The notes under the pieces: generated by a model
Database searches by the model: none
What the model was told of the DNA's origin: nothing
What the model saw: the letters and a program-made list of their open reading frames with translations, nothing else
From: UBA7455 sp026713185
Lineage (GTDB): Bacteria > Pseudomonadota > Gammaproteobacteria > Pseudomonadales > Azotimanducaceae
DNA: 64,000 bases
Assembly (NCBI GenBank): GCA_963665785.1
Contig: OY762456.1
Location: 3,348,001 to 3,412,000, forward strand
Direction: 5' to 3'
Shown here: piece by piece, positions 61,880-64,000 of the stretch
How the letters are laid out: each line of letters opens with the position of its first letter
Position numbering within the stretch: position 1 is the first letter of the stretch
Made by a program: the position numbers and the translations under genes

Positions 61880-62056
61880 CAAAGTTTACTGTCAGCCCCC
61901 TGCATCCTGCAAGCCCGCCGTGTTCAGACAGCGCCGGGATAAGTCGGCAAAAAGTAATCGAAATGCTTGAGCAGCCCGCAAACGAGATATTACCAGATGC
62001 GTAATTACCATGAAAATTGCTTGTTAAATGACGGATTTTCATGTTCAATAACAGCC
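61880..62056. promoter_or_regulatory. Leader of third DUF4143 gene with inverted repeat
   Basis: CATGAAAAT (62009-62017) and ATTTTCATG (62035-62043) form a perfect nine-base inverted repeat with a 17-base centre, ending 13 bases before the ATG at 62057. It is similar in position to the palindrome before the second DUF4143 gene but unrelated in sequence. No other gene is seen here. Confidence 0.5.
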
Positions 62057-63220
62057 ATGATTCCCCGCCCATCACATATCGATCGGATCCGTTCAGCACT
62101 GGGAAGAAGCAGGATAGTGATTCTGGTGGGCCCGCGTCAGTGTGGCAAAACCACGCTGGCACGCGAACTGGTTCCGCCTGAATCGATCAACTATTTCGAC
62201 CTTGAAGACCCCGCCAGTCTGGCACGTCTGGATGAGCCTATGACGTCCCTGGCGCCCCTCCAGAGCCTGGTTGTCATTGATGAAATCCAGAGGCGACCCG
62301 AGCTGTTTCCGATACTACGGGTACTCGCGGATCGTCAGGATTCATCCGCGCAATTCCTTATCCTTGGCAGTGCTTCGGGCGACCTTTTACGGCAGTCATC
62401 CGAGAGTCTCGCAGGTCGCGTTGAACAGCTGACATTAAGCGGCTTCCACCCAAATGAGTTACCCCTGGAATCCTCATCGACACTTTGGCTGCGAGGTGGT
62501 TCCCCGCTATCATTTCTCGCCGCTACAGATGCAGACAGCACCATCTGGCGAGGCAACTTCATTCAGTCTCTTCTTGAGAGGGATTTGCCGCAATGGGGAG
62601 TGCGCGTTCCAGCGGTTGCACTCCGGCGATTCTGGTCGATGCTGGCGCACTACCACGGCCAGACCTGGAACGCAGTGGAGCCGGCCCGGGCACTCGACGT
62701 TTCACCCTCGACCACACGGCGCTATCTGGATCTGCTGACGGATGCGTTCATGATTCGCCAGTTACAACCCTTACACGCTAATATTCGAAAGCGTCAGGTA
62801 AAAGCTCCAAAAGTTTACGTACGCGACAGTGGTCTACTGCATTTACTGCTCGGGATTCAAAGTGAAGTCGATTTGCATAACCATCCAAAACTGGGTGCCT
62901 CATGGGAAGGATTTGTCATCGAACAGCTACTGACACTGATAGAACCGGATGAGTCCTATTTCTGGGCGACGCACCAAGGCGCCGAGATTGATCTTGTGTT
63001 GCGAAAGAACGGCAGGTGGCTGGGGATCGAATGCAAACGTACCGACGCACCACGCATGACCCGCTCTATGACAACAGCGCTTGATGATTTGCACCTCGAG
63101 AAAATCGTGGTAATTTATCCAGGTCAAAAACGCTTCCCAATAGGTCAGTCCGTTGAAGCAGTGCCGTTTCAGATGCTCTTGAAAGAAACCAGTTCGTCGA
63201 TACTGCCTATGTTGTTCTGA
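62057..63220 (+). CDS. AAA ATPase with C-terminal DUF4143 domain (third copy)
   Basis: A 387-residue COG1373-type protein. ATG 62057 (MIPRPSHIDRIRSAL) is preferred over the upstream ATG because the 30 residues before it are not family-like. Walker A is ILVGPRQCGKTTLAR; Walker B VVIDEIQRRPELFPILRVL; sensor ILGSASGDLLRQSSESLAG. The C-terminus has SPSTTRRYLDLLTDAFMIRQ, KVYVRDSGLLHLLLGIQS, WEGFVIEQL, and a nuclease-like GAEIDLVLRKNG..LGIECKRTD. It shares block order and many identities with the copy at 54726. The role is unknown. Confidence 0.87.
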   Translation: MIPRPSHIDRIRSALGRSRIVILVGPRQCGKTTLARELVPPESINYFDLEDPASLARLDEPMTSLAPLQSLVVIDEIQRRPELFPILRVLADRQDSSAQFLILGSASGDLLRQSSESLAGRVEQLTLSGFHPNELPLESSSTLWLRGGSPLSFLAATDADSTIWRGNFIQSLLERDLPQWGVRVPAVALRRFWSMLAHYHGQTWNAVEPARALDVSPSTTRRYLDLLTDAFMIRQLQPLHANIRKRQVKAPKVYVRDSGLLHLLLGIQSEVDLHNHPKLGASWEGFVIEQLLTLIEPDESYFWATHQGAEIDLVLRKNGRWLGIECKRTDAPRMTRSMTTALDDLHLEKIVVIYPGQKRFPIGQSVEAVPFQMLLKETSSSILPMLF

Positions 63221-63552
63221 CGTACGCGTGAAGCTGTGGTAATTCGTACTATCCTCGCCTGATCGGAACTCAATGGCAGGACAATATATGCAGGACCATT
63301 GCCTGTCATCAAACATGACGAAGAAAATCCAGGTTAGCCGGCCTGTTTGCTCCGCGACTGCTGCAGGGCGAGTATCAGGCCCGCTGAAGGCTCTTTATGG
63401 AGACCCGCTGAAGGCTCCTATGGTATCGTTAATTTTCGTGCAGTGAGGTTCCAGACACAGCCAACGTCAATAGAAGTGCGGATAAAAACCTGTTACAGCA
63501 CCAGATTTCTACAGCGTAATCCAACTGTGACTATAGATGAGGAAGATTCAGA
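63221..63552. other. 332-bp gap with a short direct repeat
   Basis: No gene is called. CCCGCTGAAGGCTC occurs at about 63380 and again at 63405, followed by TTTATGG or CTATGG. A 43-codon frame covers this repeat but has no homologue that I recognise. CAATGG...CCATTG near 63271-63302 may form a weak hairpin. GAGGAAG near 63539 is the ribosome site of the next gene. Confidence 0.5.
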
Positions 63553-64000
63553 TTGCTTGAATTGGGCGTTATTGCGGACGATCTGACAGGTGGCATGATG
63601 GTGGCCAGCCTGCTGGAACGGGAGGGTGTCCGCTGCCCACTGGTGACTTCTGTCGAGGCACTGGCAGAGCTCGACGAGGACGCAGAGGCGGTTGTCATCG
63701 GTCGCAAGATCCGGTTGGCGCCACCAGAAGAAGCGGTTGCCGATGCCCGTCGCTCGGGTGAAGCGCTCCTGTCGAAGGGGGTGAAACGGATCTACTACAA
63801 ATACAGCGCGCTCTTTGCATCAACCGAAAAAGGCAACATCGGTCCTGTTTCGGAAGCGCTGATGGCGTTAACCGGGGTCGACAAGGTATTGTTTTGTCCG
63901 TCCTGGCGCGGTACCACGGTATATCTGGGGCGTCTCTTTGTAAACAATGTGATGCTGCACGAATCTGGGGCAAGCCGTGACCCTGCCACACCGATGACCA
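63553..64000 (+). CDS. Four-carbon acid sugar kinase family protein (3' truncated by window)
   Basis: The frame starts at TTG 63553, seven bases after GAGGAAG; the next in-frame TTG (63562) is an alternative. The N-terminal motif LGVIADDLTGGMMVASLLER is the conserved opening of the family, matching GVIADDLTGA. It continues VVIGRKIRLAPPEEAVADAR, YYKYSALFASTEKGNIGPVS and VLFCPSWRGTTVYLGRLFVN. Members phosphorylate erythronate, threonate or similar acids for catabolism (DtnK/OtnK type). About 149 residues are visible of an expected ~420, the rest lying beyond the window. Substrate and partners (isomerase, aldolase) are not in view. Confidence 0.83.
   Translation, partial: MLELGVIADDLTGGMMVASLLEREGVRCPLVTSVEALAELDEDAEAVVIGRKIRLAPPEEAVADARRSGEALLSKGVKRIYYKYSALFASTEKGNIGPVSEALMALTGVDKVLFCPSWRGTTVYLGRLFVNNVMLHESGASRDPATPMT

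Noticed and set aside
63302..63446. 43-codon frame over the direct repeat before the sugar kinase
   Set aside because: The repeat creates the reading; no family match or start signal.
1..64000. CRISPR array, tRNA or rRNA genes
   Set aside because: No regularly spaced repeats, tRNA T-arm patterns or rRNA stretches were recognised; the 52.4 kb repeats are irregularly spaced and lack unique spacers.

Overview
The window looks like a chromosomal segment of a heterotrophic, probably marine or environmental gammaproteobacterium. This is inferred from gene content: RecQ, oligopeptidase B, a CFA-type synthase, a quinol-dependent NO reductase, TonB uptake, many CoA-, flavin- and F420-type catabolic enzymes, and short dispersed repeats placed like REP elements. 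No rRNA, tRNA, CRISPR array or complete transposon was found. Coding density is high and many genes are coupled by ATGA, GTGA or 8-11 nt overlaps.

Layout. 1-0.77 kb: the end of an unidentified gene and a broken hicAB module. 0.77-8.9 kb: an HpaB/DszC-like flavoprotein with oligopeptidase B, a luciferase-like oxidoreductase, a formylglycine-generating-enzyme homologue, a gamma-glutamyltransferase and a quinone-reductase-like MDR protein. 8.97-12.5 kb: a benzoylformate-decarboxylase-like ThDP enzyme, then two DUF1538 membrane proteins and a PII-like protein. 12.55-17.1 kb: an M48 peptidase remnant and a complete polyamine-type ABC importer (ATPase, binding protein, two permeases). 17.1-26.4 kb: a VOC protein, a second luciferase-like oxidoreductase coupled to a two-gene ABC exporter, an enoyl-CoA hydratase and a TonB-dependent receptor. 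26.5-36.3 kb: a DUF4143 ATPase, gene debris including a DUF3644 remnant, an AlbA-type ATP-binding protein, a CFA-type synthase, ACR3, RecQ and qNOR. 36.5-42 kb: a visibly AT-richer block with a sialidase-like protein, a small membrane protein, an SSS symporter and an LtaS-like membrane sulfatase-fold enzyme. 42-54.3 kb: mostly small-molecule metabolism (SDR, double YjbR-like protein, GST, orphan molybdenum hydroxylase subunit, two acyl-CoA dehydrogenases, a binding-protein-fold pair, MFS, VOC, CoA-transferase). 54.3-63.2 kb: an accessory region with an AT-rich stretch, two more DUF4143 ATPases, two DUF3604 proteins downstream of a vapBC-type module, a DUF4258/XRE toxin-antitoxin pair, gene debris and an IS remnant. 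63.55 kb to the end: the start of a four-carbon acid sugar kinase.

Three themes stand out. (1) A family of roughly 28-nt repeats (core GGGTCAGAGTAAAGTGCC and variants) occurs at seven sites, mostly next to gene ends; one copy encodes the last residues and stop codon of the NO reductase. (2) Gene decay is common: hicA, an M48 peptidase, DUF3644, an ISNCY-type transposase and at least two unidentified genes survive only as fragments. (3) Some genes lack a usual start where homology demands one: recQ appears to begin at ATC, ptrB possibly at ATT, and the sialidase-like gene has no ATG/GTG/TTG ahead of its signal sequence.

All functional calls come from reading protein motifs and gene order by eye. 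No database search was run. Substrates of the transporters and oxidoreductases are not established.
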